Assembly (NCBI GenBank): GCA_013141435.1
Contig: JABFQZ010000003.1
Coordinates: 124,001 to 188,000, forward strand
Direction: 5' to 3'
DNA: 64,000 bases
DNA from: Ferruginibacter sp.
GTDB lineage: Bacteria; Bacteroidota; Bacteroidia; Chitinophagales; Chitinophagaceae
In this document: positions 17,720 through 26,952 of the stretch, one piece after another
How positions within the stretch are numbered: the stretch's first letter is position 1
Layout: each line of letters begins with the position of its first letter
Program-made: the position numbers and the translations under genes
Notes under the pieces: model-generated
Seen by the model: the letters and a program-made list of their open reading frames with translations, nothing else
Told to the model about the DNA's origin: nothing
The model's database searches: none

Positions 17720-19597
17720 ATGCATAATTATAATATTCATAACCATTCATTAAGCGAAGTAAACAGTACCATTGATACAACTTTACCAAAAAACAAATGG
17801 CGAAAAATATTTTCTTTTTTTGGCCCAGCTTATTTAGTAAGTATAGGTTATATGGATCCTGGCAATTGGGCTACCGACCTTGCAGGTGGTAGCAAGTATG
17901 GTTATGCACTTATATGGGTATTGCTTATGAGCAATTTAATGGCATTATTACTACAAGGTTTATCTGCTAGGTTAGGCATTGTAAGAGGCAGAGATTTAGC
18001 ACAAGCAAATAGAGAAACATATCCAAAAACAGTAAATTTTATTTTATATATATTAGCCGAAATAGCCATTGCAGCTTGCGATTTGGCCGAAGTATTAGGC
18101 ATGGCTTTAGGCTTACAATTACTTACAGGCTTGCCATTAGCTTGGGGTGTAGCATTTACGGTATTAGATACATTTTTATTATTATACCTACAAAAATTAG
18201 GTATGCGAAAAATGGAAGCATTTATTTTGGCATTAGTAGCCATAATATTTATAGCATTTTTTATACAAATATTTTTGGCAAAACCACAATTAGCTGAAGT
18301 TGTAAAAGGGTTTATACCAACGTTTCCCGACAAAAACGCATTGTATATTGCAATAGGCATTATAGGTGCTACAGTTATGCCACACAACCTCTATTTACAT
18401 TCAGCCTTAGTACAATCCCGAAAAATAGATAGAACAGATTTTGGCATACAGCAAGCAATAAAGTTTAATAGAATTGATACTACAATAGCATTAAACCTTG
18501 CATTTTTGGTAAATGCAGGTATATTAATTTTAGCAGGAACCATTTTTTTTAATTCAGGAAACACACAAGTTGCCGAAATAAAAGAAGCACATAAATTGCT
18601 GCCAAATTTTTTAGGAAGTGCTGCACCAATTCTTTTTGCAGTAGCACTTATTGCTGCTGGGCAAAGTAGCACGGTTACTGGCACACTTGCAGGTCAAATA
18701 ATAATGGAAGGTTATCTTAGCCTAAGGTTAAACCCAATGCTACGCAGGCTAATTACAAGGCTTGTAGCTATTGTACCTGCACTTGTTGTTATACTTATAT
18801 ATGGCGAAAGTAAAATTGATAGCCTTTTAGTAATGAGCCAAGTTGTATTGAGTTTACAACTTGGCTTTGCCATAATACCATTAATTTATTTTGTAAGCGA
18901 TAAAAAAAAAATGGGCAAATTTGCAATAAAACCATTAGTGCAATTTGCAGCAATACTTGTGGCTATAATATTAGTCTATTTAAATATTAAAATGCTAATA
19001 AACGAAGTAATGCCATTTTTTATGAATGAGGCAATTTTGCCAAAAATTATTATCATTATTTTAGGTGTATTTTTTGGAGCAATATTAATTTACATCTCTA
19101 TTTTTCCATTTATCAAAAAAAAGAAAACCGAAAATTCAATAGAAATGCACAATGCATTATCAATTTTGCCAGAGTTAAAAATACCAGAACATAATACTAT
19201 TGCACTAGCATTAGACTTTAGTAAAGATGATTATAAAATTATTTCTCATGCGATTGGTCAAGGAAATACAAGTACAAAATTTGTTTTAATACATATTGTA
19301 GAAAGTGCATCAGCTAAAATATTGGGAAATGAAAGTGATGATTTTGAAACCCAAAAAGACAAAGCTCAACTTGATTCGTATGCAAACCAACTAAAACAAA
19401 AAGGCTTAGAAGTATTACCAGTACTTGGTTTTAGAAATAGAGTAAAAGAAATTGTACGTATAGTTAATGAAACTAATGCAAATATGCTTGTTATAGGCGC
19501 TCATGGTCATAAAGGTGTAAAAGATATTTTATATGGGCAAACAGTAAATGCGGTGCGGCACGAATTAAAAATACCCGTACTTATTGTTAATTTGTAA
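17720..19597 (+). CDS. mntH: Nramp divalent metal transporter fused to a universal stress protein domain
   Basis: 625 aa. Residues about 30-450 form an Nramp/MntH transporter with the TM1 motif DPGN (GYMDPGNWATDL) and the TM6 motif MPHNLYLHSALVQSR, both metal-binding. Residues about 480-625 form a cytosolic UspA domain with the ATP-binding loop GAHGHKGVKDILYGQT near the end. It imports Mn2+ or Fe2+ with protons; the Usp part may gate it in response to nucleotide or stress. No iron or manganese box is evident upstream. The last 11 bases overlap the opposing DUF922 gene. Confidence 0.93.
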   Translation: MHNYNIHNHSLSEVNSTIDTTLPKNKWRKIFSFFGPAYLVSIGYMDPGNWATDLAGGSKYGYALIWVLLMSNLMALLLQGLSARLGIVRGRDLAQANRETYPKTVNFILYILAEIAIAACDLAEVLGMALGLQLLTGLPLAWGVAFTVLDTFLLLYLQKLGMRKMEAFILALVAIIFIAFFIQIFLAKPQLAEVVKGFIPTFPDKNALYIAIGIIGATVMPHNLYLHSALVQSRKIDRTDFGIQQAIKFNRIDTTIALNLAFLVNAGILILAGTIFFNSGNTQVAEIKEAHKLLPNFLGSAAPILFAVALIAAGQSSTVTGTLAGQIIMEGYLSLRLNPMLRRLITRLVAIVPALVVILIYGESKIDSLLVMSQVVLSLQLGFAIIPLIYFVSDKKKMGKFAIKPLVQFAAILVAIILVYLNIKMLINEVMPFFMNEAILPKIIIIILGVFFGAILIYISIFPFIKKKKTENSIEMHNALSILPELKIPEHNTIALALDFSKDDYKIISHAIGQGNTSTKFVLIHIVESASAKILGNESDDFETQKDKAQLDSYANQLKQKGLEVLPVLGFRNRVKEIVRIVNETNANMLVIGAHGHKGVKDILYGQTVNAVRHELKIPVLIVNL

Positions 19598-20165
19598 TTT
19601 CATTTAATTTCGCTTCAAAATATTTATTCCATTTTTCCTGCTTCAAAATTATTTGCCCATTTTTTGTTTCGGCATCATATTCATTTTGCAATTTTTTTAG
19701 TGCCATATTACATTCTTTGTACAAGTCGCCCAAAACTTTATTCATATTACTAGATGTTAAAGTTGCTTTCTTTATTTTATTTATGAAAAGTTTAGCAATC
19801 AAAAAAGTTGCATCAAAATGATGTTGCTCATGGTTTAAAACATAAGGTGTATTTCTACCAGCTTTTACCCAAGAGTTTGATTTGCTAAAATAGCAATATA
19901 CGTACACATTTATTTGTCCTTTGCCATTGGTTGTGTGCATATCCGATTTATACCCAAATCCAGATGAAGTAATAGCAGCTATAGGGTTTGGTAAGTTTGG
20001 AACCCCTTCAAAATTAGCCCACACCAATTTTTTATTTATATCGTAATAAATTTTATCATTATCATTTACACCTACATTTTCTACCCAGTTAATGTTTGTT
20101 AAAACTTGAGAAAAACTTTTACAAGTAAATAGGAATATAGCAATTAGAAATAACCATTTTTTCAT
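19587..20165 (-). CDS. DUF922-type secreted putative Zn-protease
   Basis: 192 aa with signal peptide MKKWLFLIAIFLFTCKSFSQ. The mature domain is of the DUF922 type: YYDINKKLVWANFEG near residue 40 and the zinc-protease-like HEQHH in VLNHEQHHFDAT, followed by a helical tail. It is exported to the periplasm or beyond; substrate unknown. The gene converges with and overlaps the Nramp gene by 11 bases. Confidence 0.82.
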   Translation of the reverse strand: MKKWLFLIAIFLFTCKSFSQVLTNINWVENVGVNDNDKIYYDINKKLVWANFEGVPNLPNPIAAITSSGFGYKSDMHTTNGKGQINVYVYCYFSKSNSWVKAGRNTPYVLNHEQHHFDATFLIAKLFINKIKKATLTSSNMNKVLGDLYKECNMALKKLQNEYDAETKNGQIILKQEKWNKYFEAKLNEITN

Positions 20166-20363
20166 ACTTTATTTTATACATTTTTTAATTAAAACATATT
20201 GAAACAAAAGAATGAATAAAAATTCATAACAAACTATTCAATTTTATAATTAATAAAGTATTAACAGGTAAAAATAAAAAATAAATTGCAACTGATATAA
20301 AAGGAAGTTTCAATATTAAGAATTATATTTAAGATTCAATTGAGAAATAAAAATGATACTTAT

Positions 20364-21821
20364 ATGAAATATGCAGAAATAAAAAATTTTATTGGAGGAA
20401 AATATGTTTCAAGTAGTTCAAATAAAACTATGGATATAATATCTCCTTTAGATGGTACTCTATTATCTAAAGTACCTTTATCTAACAACGAAGATTTGAA
20501 TATTGCCGTAGTTGCAGCTCAAAAAGCATTTGAAACATGGTCTAAAACATCTATAAAAGAAAGAGTACAAATATTTTACAGATACAGAGCATTGTTAGAA
20601 AAAAATATGCTAGAGCTATCACAATTAGTACAAGAAGAAAATGGAAAAACATTAGACGAAGCAAGAGCAGAGGTAGAAAAAAGTATTGAACTTACAGAGT
20701 TTGCTTGCTCCTTACCACAACTTATTGGTGGCGAAATTTTAGAAGTAAGCAAAGGTGTAGAATGCCGAACCGATTTTTGCCCAATTGGTGTAGTAGCAAG
20801 TATTGTTCCATTTAATTTCCCAAGTATGGTTCCTAATTGGACAATTCCAAATGCGTTAGCACTTGGCAACACCATGATTTTAAAACCATCGGAAATTGTG
20901 CCCTTAAGTTCTATAAAAATTGCTGAGCTTTTAAAAGAAGCTGGCTTGCCAGATGGAGTTTTAAATATTGTAAATGGCGACAGAGAAATTGTTGAAGCCA
21001 TTTGTGATCACTCAGGCATTGAGGCTGTTTCTTTTGTAGGCTCTACAAAAATAGCGAAGGTTGTTTATGCTAGAGCATCGGCTAGTTTTAAGAGAGTGCT
21101 TGCTCTTGGAGGTGCAAAAAACCATTTAATTGTTTTGCCCGATGCTCACCCAACCATGACGGCTACGAACGTTACCGCATCTATGTCTGGTTGTGCAGGG
21201 CAACGTTGCATGGCTGCATCTGCAATGGTAGCAGTAGGCAATGTTGATCATATTATTGAGCAAATTTGTGCCGAAGCTAAAAAAGTTATTCCTGGAGAAA
21301 ATCTTGGAGCAGTTATTTCGCAAACAGCAAAAGAGCGAATCGAAAATTATATTACTGAAGCTGAAGCGCAAGGTGCAAAAATTTTAGTTGATGGCAGAAA
21401 TACTATAGTAAAAGGAAAAGAAAAAGGTACGTATGTAGGACCAACAGTTATAGATTTTGTAACACCAGAAATGAGTGTTGCAAAAGAAGAAATTTTTGGT
21501 CCTGTAATTTCCATTATGCGTGCAAAAACGGTAGATGAAGCATTAACTATTGAAAACAACAACCAATATGGAAATGCAGCTGCCGTATTTACACAAGATG
21601 GAGGAATGGCTCGTTACATCATAGAGCATGCAAGTGCAGGTATGATAGGTGTAAACATTGGTGTACCAGTACCTAGAGAGCCTTTTTCATTTGGAGGCTG
21701 GAACGATTCTAAATTTGGTGTAGGCGATTTAACAGGAAAAAGTTCTATCGAATTTTGGACAAAATTAAAAAAGACAACTACGAAATGGAATGCACAAGCG
21801 AAGACGAATTGGATGAGTTAG
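20364..21821 (+). CDS. mmsA: CoA-acylating (methyl)malonate-semialdehyde dehydrogenase
   Basis: 485 aa from ATG 20364 (MKYAEIKNFIGGKYV); an upstream TTG at 20340 would add 8 residues. It is an aldehyde dehydrogenase with the MmsA/IolA-specific motifs NFPSMVPNW and GQRCMAASA (nucleophile Cys282). It converts malonate semialdehyde to acetyl-CoA, or methylmalonate semialdehyde to propionyl-CoA, with NAD+ and CoA. Its position at the head of a pyrimidine degradation cluster fits the last step, after transamination of beta-alanine or beta-aminoisobutyrate. A valine or inositol role cannot be excluded but has no support nearby. Confidence 0.93.
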   Translation: MKYAEIKNFIGGKYVSSSSNKTMDIISPLDGTLLSKVPLSNNEDLNIAVVAAQKAFETWSKTSIKERVQIFYRYRALLEKNMLELSQLVQEENGKTLDEARAEVEKSIELTEFACSLPQLIGGEILEVSKGVECRTDFCPIGVVASIVPFNFPSMVPNWTIPNALALGNTMILKPSEIVPLSSIKIAELLKEAGLPDGVLNIVNGDREIVEAICDHSGIEAVSFVGSTKIAKVVYARASASFKRVLALGGAKNHLIVLPDAHPTMTATNVTASMSGCAGQRCMAASAMVAVGNVDHIIEQICAEAKKVIPGENLGAVISQTAKERIENYITEAEAQGAKILVDGRNTIVKGKEKGTYVGPTVIDFVTPEMSVAKEEIFGPVISIMRAKTVDEALTIENNNQYGNAAAVFTQDGGMARYIIEHASAGMIGVNIGVPVPREPFSFGGWNDSKFGVGDLTGKSSIEFWTKLKKTTTKWNAQAKTNWMS

Positions 21822-21856
21822 GGAATTATATTTTTCTAAATTAAAAATAAAATAAT

Positions 21857-22318
21857 ATGCCTGGAACATTTTCTCAAATTTATATTCAATACGTCTTTGC
21901 AGTAAAAGGTAGAGAGAATATGATAAAACCTGCTTTTCAAGAAGAATTGTATAAATATATTTCGGGAATAGTGGATGGCAAAGAACAGAAATCTTTAGCC
22001 GTAAATGGTATGGAAGATCATATTCATGTATTAGTTGGCTTACGCCCTGCTATCAGGATTTCAGATTTGATTAGAGATATTAAAAACAATTCTAGCAATT
22101 TTATAAATGATAGAGGTTTTTTGAAACAAAAATTTTCTTGGCAAGAAGGTTATGGAGCATTTTCTTATTCGGAATCTAATTTTGGGAACGTAATTGATTA
22201 TATAAAAATTCAAAAGAAACATCACGAAAAGAAGACATTTAGGCAAGAGTATTTGAGATTTTTAAAAAAGTTTAATATCCCATTTGAAGATAAATATTTA
22301 TTTGAATTTTATGATTAA
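21857..22318 (+). mobile_element. IS200/IS605-like Y1 transposase (RAYT-type)
   Basis: 153-aa HUH single-strand transposase. The HUH motif is H55-I-H57 in MEDHIHVLV and the catalytic Tyr is Tyr115 in NVIDYIKIQKKHH; both are intact. Family hallmarks are the N-terminal SQIYIQYVFAVKGRE and the EYLRFLKKF C-terminus. There is no TnpB partner. Four REP-like palindromes follow immediately, which suggests a REP-associated transposase rather than a self-moving IS. It splits mmsA from the rest of the pyrimidine locus. Confidence 0.88.
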
Positions 22319-22334
22319 TTAAAGTTTACGCTTC

Positions 22335-22525
22335 TAATGTCACCCCGTCGGGGTTGGTGTAAAAATTTTAACATGGTTACTATATTAATGACATCCCTTC
22401 GGGATTATTTGTGAAATAGAAGAATCGATATATAATACCAATTACGTTTAGACCAAGCCCGAAGGGCTGATATTAATATAGCTCAATAAACAATTTAGGA
22501 TCAAACCCCGAAGGGGTGGCATTAG
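22335..22525. repeat. Array of four REP-like palindromes
   Basis: Four short palindromes with 4-5 bp stems and 3-nt loops: 22342-22354, 22393-22405 (TTC loop), 22456-22468 and 22505-22517 (GAA loop). The first two run as TAATG-x-CA-x-CCC-YTC-GGG; the last two are in the reverse orientation, so outer and inner pairs form inverted dimers. The flanks of the first and last are nearly the same (CTAATGTCACCCC and, reversed, CTAATGCCACCCC). They are probable substrates of the adjacent transposase. Confidence 0.8.
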
Positions 22526-22554
22526 AAAAATAATAATCTGAAAAGCTAAATAGC

Positions 22555-22628
22555 GATATACCGATGAAATGTGCGACGCCACTGAAGATAAATAGAATTA
22601 CAAATGCTGGTTAACAAAAAATAAAATT
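22555..22628 (+). promoter_or_regulatory. Leader-like repeated motif, copy A, before the aminotransferase gene
   Basis: GTGCGACGCCA at 22571-22581, then exactly 24 bases, then GCTGGTTAAC followed by an A-run that reaches the ATG at 22629. GCCA can pair with TGGT. Copy B, with the same spacing, precedes the GH18 gene (34744-34823). Function is unknown: a structured leader, an operator, or the end of a repeat. Confidence 0.5.
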
Positions 22629-23981
22629 ATGTTAGAGACACAAACAATTTCTGAAACAGAAGAAATGATTCAAAACAATTCCGACTATACTTTATTTAGC
22701 TGGAGCAAACAAAAAGGCATCTCTCCTATTGCAGTAAAATATGGTAAAGGCGTTTATTTATATGATTATGATGATAAGCGTTATATAGATTTTTCTAGTG
22801 GCTTGATGAATGTAAACATTGGCCATGGTAACCAACGAGTAACAGATGCTGTGGTAAAGCAAATGCAAGAAATAAGTTACGTTACGCCAAGCTGTGTTAC
22901 AAAAGTGCGTGGCGAATTGGGGAAAAAATTAGCTTCCATTACGCCAGAAGGATTAAACAAAACATTGTTTACAGTGTGTGGTGCTACTGCTATTGATAAT
23001 GCCATAAAACTAGCTAGACTTTTTACTGGACGCCATAAAATTATTGCAAAATACAGAGCCTTTCATGGTGCTAGCTATGGCTCTATGTCTGCTGGAGGAG
23101 ATCCAAGAAAAATACCAGCCGATGCGCAGCAAGCACCAAATTTTGTACATGTAGAAGATCCATTTTGTTATCGTTGCCCTTTTGGGCAAACGCTTGGCTC
23201 ATGCCAATATGAATGTGCAAGCCATGTAGAAAGAGTAATAGAATTTGAAGGACCAGAAAATGTAGCAGCAATTTTAATGGAAGGCGAAAGTGGAAGCAGT
23301 GGTTGCATAAAATATCCGCCAAATTATTTTAAAAAAATAAAAGCCATTTGCGATAAGCATGGCATTTTATTAATTGTAGATGAAGTAATGAGTGGTTTTG
23401 GAAGAACAGGTAAATGGTTTGGTATAGATAACCATGGTGTGGTACCAGATATTATTGCTACTGCAAAAGGATTAACTGCTGGTTATTTACCAATGGGTGC
23501 ATTAATTGTAAGCGATAAAATAGCTGCTCATTATGAAGACAAACCTTTAATGCTTGGTCTAACCTACTCTGCACATCCGGTAGGCTGTGCCGCTGCTTTA
23601 GAGGTTTTAAAAATTTATGAATATGAAAACATGGTAGCCAATGCAGCAGCCATGGGAAAATATATTGAAGAAAAAATGGAAGAATTAAAAGCAAAACATC
23701 CTTCCATTGGAGATTTTAGAAATACTGGTTTGCTTGGTTGTATAGAGTTGGTAAAAAATAGAACAACAAAAGAACCCATGGCACCATTTAATGCCAAGCC
23801 AAATGAAATGGAAGTAATGAATAAAGTTGCCGCAAAAATTAAAGAACTCGGCATGTACACTTTTGTAAGATGGAATTATATTTTTGTAGCACCACCACTT
23901 TGTATTACTAAAGAACAAATTGATGAAGGGTTGGCTATTATTTCTCAAGCTATTGCTATTGCAGATAATTATGTGATTTGA
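22629..23981 (+). CDS. Class III aminotransferase, probable beta-alanine / omega-amino acid transaminase
   Basis: 450 aa, PLP fold type I. GATAIDNAIKLAR and YRAFHGASYG are the cofactor phosphate region, LIVDEVMSGFGRTGKW holds the PLP-ring Asp, and Lys280 in ATAKGLTAGYLPMG is the Schiff-base lysine. A cysteine-rich segment CYRCPFG...CQYEC near residue 183 is common in this subgroup. From context it should move the amino group of beta-alanine (or beta-aminoisobutyrate) to an oxoacid, giving the semialdehyde used by MmsA. It is followed 18 bases later by the permease gene. Confidence 0.92.
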   Translation: MLETQTISETEEMIQNNSDYTLFSWSKQKGISPIAVKYGKGVYLYDYDDKRYIDFSSGLMNVNIGHGNQRVTDAVVKQMQEISYVTPSCVTKVRGELGKKLASITPEGLNKTLFTVCGATAIDNAIKLARLFTGRHKIIAKYRAFHGASYGSMSAGGDPRKIPADAQQAPNFVHVEDPFCYRCPFGQTLGSCQYECASHVERVIEFEGPENVAAILMEGESGSSGCIKYPPNYFKKIKAICDKHGILLIVDEVMSGFGRTGKWFGIDNHGVVPDIIATAKGLTAGYLPMGALIVSDKIAAHYEDKPLMLGLTYSAHPVGCAAALEVLKIYEYENMVANAAAMGKYIEEKMEELKAKHPSIGDFRNTGLLGCIELVKNRTTKEPMAPFNAKPNEMEVMNKVAAKIKELGMYTFVRWNYIFVAPPLCITKEQIDEGLAIISQAIAIADNYVI

Positions 23982-23999
23982 TAATTTTTAATTAACAAT

Positions 24000-25466
24000 A
24001 TGTCAGACCAAACTAACATAGTTACAAATACATCTTTAATTAACGAAGATCTTGCTCCAATTCCTTTACAAAAAAGAACTTGGGATACATGGAATTATGC
24101 AGCCTTATGGATAAGCATGAGCCTTTGCATACCTACTTACATGCTTGCAAGCTCACTCATACAAGGAGGAATGAATTGGTGGCAAGCTATTCTTACCATA
24201 TTTATTGGCAATGCCATTGTACTCATTCCAATGATTTTAAATGGACATGCTGGTGCAAAATATGGCATACCATTTCCGGTGTTGGCTAGGGCAAGTTTTG
24301 GTACAAAGGGTGCAAATATTCCTGCCATACTGCGTGCCATAGTAGCATGCGGCTGGTTTGGTATTCAAACATGGATTGGTGGTGCATCCTTGTACAATAT
24401 TTTGCGTGCATGGAATCCAGCATTTGAAGAAATAAATCTTACTCCACTTTTTCCGCAAGCGTTGCCGCTACTTTGTTTTTTTATTTTTTGGTTGCTTAAT
24501 ATGTACATTGTTTATTTGGGTGTAGAAAGTATAAAAAAATTATTGGTATTTAAAGCCATCTTTTTACCTGTAGCTGCATTGGCATTATTGTTTTGGGCTA
24601 TAAGTGCTGCACATGGTCTTGGTCCAATATTAAATCAACCATCAAAATTTGCGGATAGTAATTCATTTTTTCATTTCTTTTTTCCTGCATTAACAGGCAT
24701 GGTAGGCTTTTGGGCTACTTTATCTTTAAATATTCCAGATTTTACTCGTTATGCAAAAAGTCAAAATGCACAAATAAAAGGGCAAGTAATTGGTTTGCCT
24801 ACTAGTATGACATTTTTTGCATTTATTGGTGTAGTAGTTACTTCTGCTACGGCAATAATTTATGGTAGTACAGAATGGGATATTGTAAAATTGGCTAGTA
24901 AATTTGAAAATAAAATAATGATAACCTTTGCCATGATAGGCATTATCATTTCTACCTTAGCCACCAATATTGCTGCAAATATTGTAAGCCCGGCCAACGA
25001 TTTTTCCAATCTTGCACCAAATAAAATAAGTTTTAAAACTGGTGGTTACATCACAGGTATTATTGGTATTCTAATTTTTCCTTGGAAATTAATTGCCAGC
25101 CCCGATGGATATATTTTTACATGGTTAGTTGCATACTCCAGTTTACTCGGGCCTGTTGGAGGCATTATGATTGTAGATTACTTTTTTATACGACAAAAAA
25201 AATTAGTAGTAGACGATTTGTACAAACATGTTGGGGCATACAGTTATAAAAATGGTTACAATAACAAAGCCATCATTGCTTTACTGTGTGGCATTATACC
25301 AAACATACCAGGTTTTTTGTTGCAAATAAAAGTAGTTTCTTCTACTGCATTCCCAGTTTGGATTTCAGATTTGTATCATTATGCATGGTTTGTGGGGCTG
25401 TTTGTGAGTGGGATTATTTATTTAATTTTAATGAAGAAAAATAGAATACAGATGACAAGGATTTGA
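24000..25466 (+). CDS. NCS1 nucleobase/hydantoin:cation symporter
   Basis: 488 aa, about 12 transmembrane helices, of the purine-cytosine permease/allantoin permease family (Mhp1, PucI). Typical features: QKRTWDTWNYAALWISMS in TM1, GWFGIQTWIGG in TM3 and TGMVGFWATLSLNIPDFTRYA around TM6. It probably imports uracil, thymine or their dihydro forms for the enzymes encoded next to it. Its last codons (RIQMTRI) lie inside the left arm of an inverted repeat (25444-25471), so the C-terminus was probably rewritten by an element insertion or excision. Confidence 0.92.
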   Translation: MSDQTNIVTNTSLINEDLAPIPLQKRTWDTWNYAALWISMSLCIPTYMLASSLIQGGMNWWQAILTIFIGNAIVLIPMILNGHAGAKYGIPFPVLARASFGTKGANIPAILRAIVACGWFGIQTWIGGASLYNILRAWNPAFEEINLTPLFPQALPLLCFFIFWLLNMYIVYLGVESIKKLLVFKAIFLPVAALALLFWAISAAHGLGPILNQPSKFADSNSFFHFFFPALTGMVGFWATLSLNIPDFTRYAKSQNAQIKGQVIGLPTSMTFFAFIGVVVTSATAIIYGSTEWDIVKLASKFENKIMITFAMIGIIISTLATNIAANIVSPANDFSNLAPNKISFKTGGYITGIIGILIFPWKLIASPDGYIFTWLVAYSSLLGPVGGIMIVDYFFIRQKKLVVDDLYKHVGAYSYKNGYNNKAIIALLCGIIPNIPGFLLQIKVVSSTAFPVWISDLYHYAWFVGLFVSGIIYLILMKKNRIQMTRI

Positions 25467-25532
25467 CAGATTAGCACATATAAGAAACAAAACAATTTTT
25501 TTTATCCGTTCAATTCAGTGTCATCCGTGTTC
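25444..25532. repeat. Inverted-repeat pair without a gene, overlapping the permease 3' end
   Basis: Left arm 25444-25471 (GAATACAGATGACA...) and right arm 25504-25532, whose complement reads GAACACGGATGACACTG.... They are separated by 32 bases with no gene. The style matches the arms around the GxxExxY gene at 29204-29677, so this may be an empty or decayed copy of such an element. Confidence 0.5.
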
Positions 25533-25551
25533 AAACAAAAAAATCATAACT

Positions 25552-26931
25552 ATGAGCATTTTAATTAAAAACGGAAACATAATCACAGCTACCGACAATT
25601 ATGTGGCCGATATTTTCATTGAAGGCGAAACCATTTCTGCCATTGGTAAAAACTTGCAAGTAAAAGCCGATAAAGAAATAGATGCTACAGGCAAACTTGT
25701 TTTTCCTGGAGGTATAGACCCACATGTGCATTTAGATATGCCTTTTATGGGCACTTACTCTAGCGACAATTATGAAACAGGAACAAGAGCTGCATTGTTT
25801 GGTGGCACAACTTCTGTGATAGATTTTGTTTTACAAACACAAGGCAAGAGTTTACAATCTGCATTGCAAGAATGGCAAGGTAGAAGCAACAACAATTGTG
25901 TAGGCGATTATAGTTTTCACATGGCGGTAACCGATTTTAATGAAAATACAAAAAAAGAAATACGACATTTTATAGAAGAAGAAGGCATTACCTCTTTTAA
26001 AACCTTTATGGCATACAAAGGTGCGTTGATGATAGATGATAGACAAATGATAGGCTTGATGCAAGAAGTAAAGAAACATGGAGGCTTAATAAATGTACAT
26101 TCCACCAATGGCGATATGATAGATTTTTTAATTGCCAAACATAAAGCCGAAGGAAAGCTATCTCCCTTATATCATTATTTATCGCAGCCAGAAGTAACCG
26201 AAGCCGAAGCTAGTGGTCGCTTTGTAGATATGGCAAATTATACAGGATGTCCAGGTTATATTGTTCACCTTACCTGCGAAGGAGCACTAAATGCAGTACG
26301 TAATGCAACAAAAAGAAATCAAAAAGTGTTTGTAGAAACCTGCATTCAATATTTACTTATTGATGCATCGTTATATGAAAAAGAAGATGGGGCAAAATGG
26401 GTAATGAGCCCTCCTTTGAGAGAAAAGAAAGACCAAGTAACTTTGTGGGCAGGTATAAACCAAGGCATTGTAAATGTAGTAGCAACGGATCATTGCCCAT
26501 TTATGTGGGAACAAAAATTGATGGGTAAAGATGATTTCAGTAAAATTCCAAATGGACATCCAGCAATAGAAAATAGAATGGAATTGTTGTTTAGCGAAGG
26601 CGTAAACAAAGGCAAAATAACATTGAATAAATATGTAGAAGTTGCATGTACAAATGCCGCAAAAATATTTGGCATGTTTCCCCAAAAAGGTACAATAGCA
26701 GTTGGTAGTGATGCAGATATTGTAATATTTGATGCTAAAGAAAAACATACACTCTCTGCAAGCACACACCACATGAATGTGGATTATAGCGGATACGAAG
26801 GATGGGAAGTAACTGGCAAAGTAAAAACAGTTTTACTTCGTGGGCAAATAGCTATTGAAAATAATGAATGCAAAATTGAAAAAGGTTTTGGTAAATTTAT
26901 AAAAAGAAATAAAGTAAATTCGAAAATATAA
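25552..26931 (+). CDS. hydA: Dihydropyrimidinase (hydantoinase family)
   Basis: 459 aa, amidohydrolase superfamily with a binuclear metal site. Ligands are visible as HVHLD (first His pair), the carboxylated Lys in TSFKTFMAYKG, His in NVHSTNGD, His in HLTCEG and Asp in ATDHCPF. It opens the ring of dihydrouracil/dihydrothymine to N-carbamoyl-beta-alanine/-aminoisobutyrate. Length and motifs are normal. It is followed 21 bases later by the beta-ureidopropionase gene, its next pathway step. Confidence 0.95.
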   Translation: MSILIKNGNIITATDNYVADIFIEGETISAIGKNLQVKADKEIDATGKLVFPGGIDPHVHLDMPFMGTYSSDNYETGTRAALFGGTTSVIDFVLQTQGKSLQSALQEWQGRSNNNCVGDYSFHMAVTDFNENTKKEIRHFIEEEGITSFKTFMAYKGALMIDDRQMIGLMQEVKKHGGLINVHSTNGDMIDFLIAKHKAEGKLSPLYHYLSQPEVTEAEASGRFVDMANYTGCPGYIVHLTCEGALNAVRNATKRNQKVFVETCIQYLLIDASLYEKEDGAKWVMSPPLREKKDQVTLWAGINQGIVNVVATDHCPFMWEQKLMGKDDFSKIPNGHPAIENRMELLFSEGVNKGKITLNKYVEVACTNAAKIFGMFPQKGTIAVGSDADIVIFDAKEKHTLSASTHHMNVDYSGYEGWEVTGKVKTVLLRGQIAIENNECKIEKGFGKFIKRNKVNSKI

Positions 26932-26952
26932 AAATAACTAAAAATAATAATC

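Noticed and set aside
17902-18387. 161-aa minus-strand ORF opposite the Nramp gene
   Set aside because: Asn/Ala/Cys-rich shadow frame, no recognisable domain.
22335-22525. CRISPR array
   Set aside because: The palindromes differ in sequence and orientation, spacing is uneven and there are no cas genes.
22571-22600. Cobalamin riboswitch, because of GCCACTG
   Set aside because: The other conserved blocks of the B12 element are absent and copy B does not keep this string.
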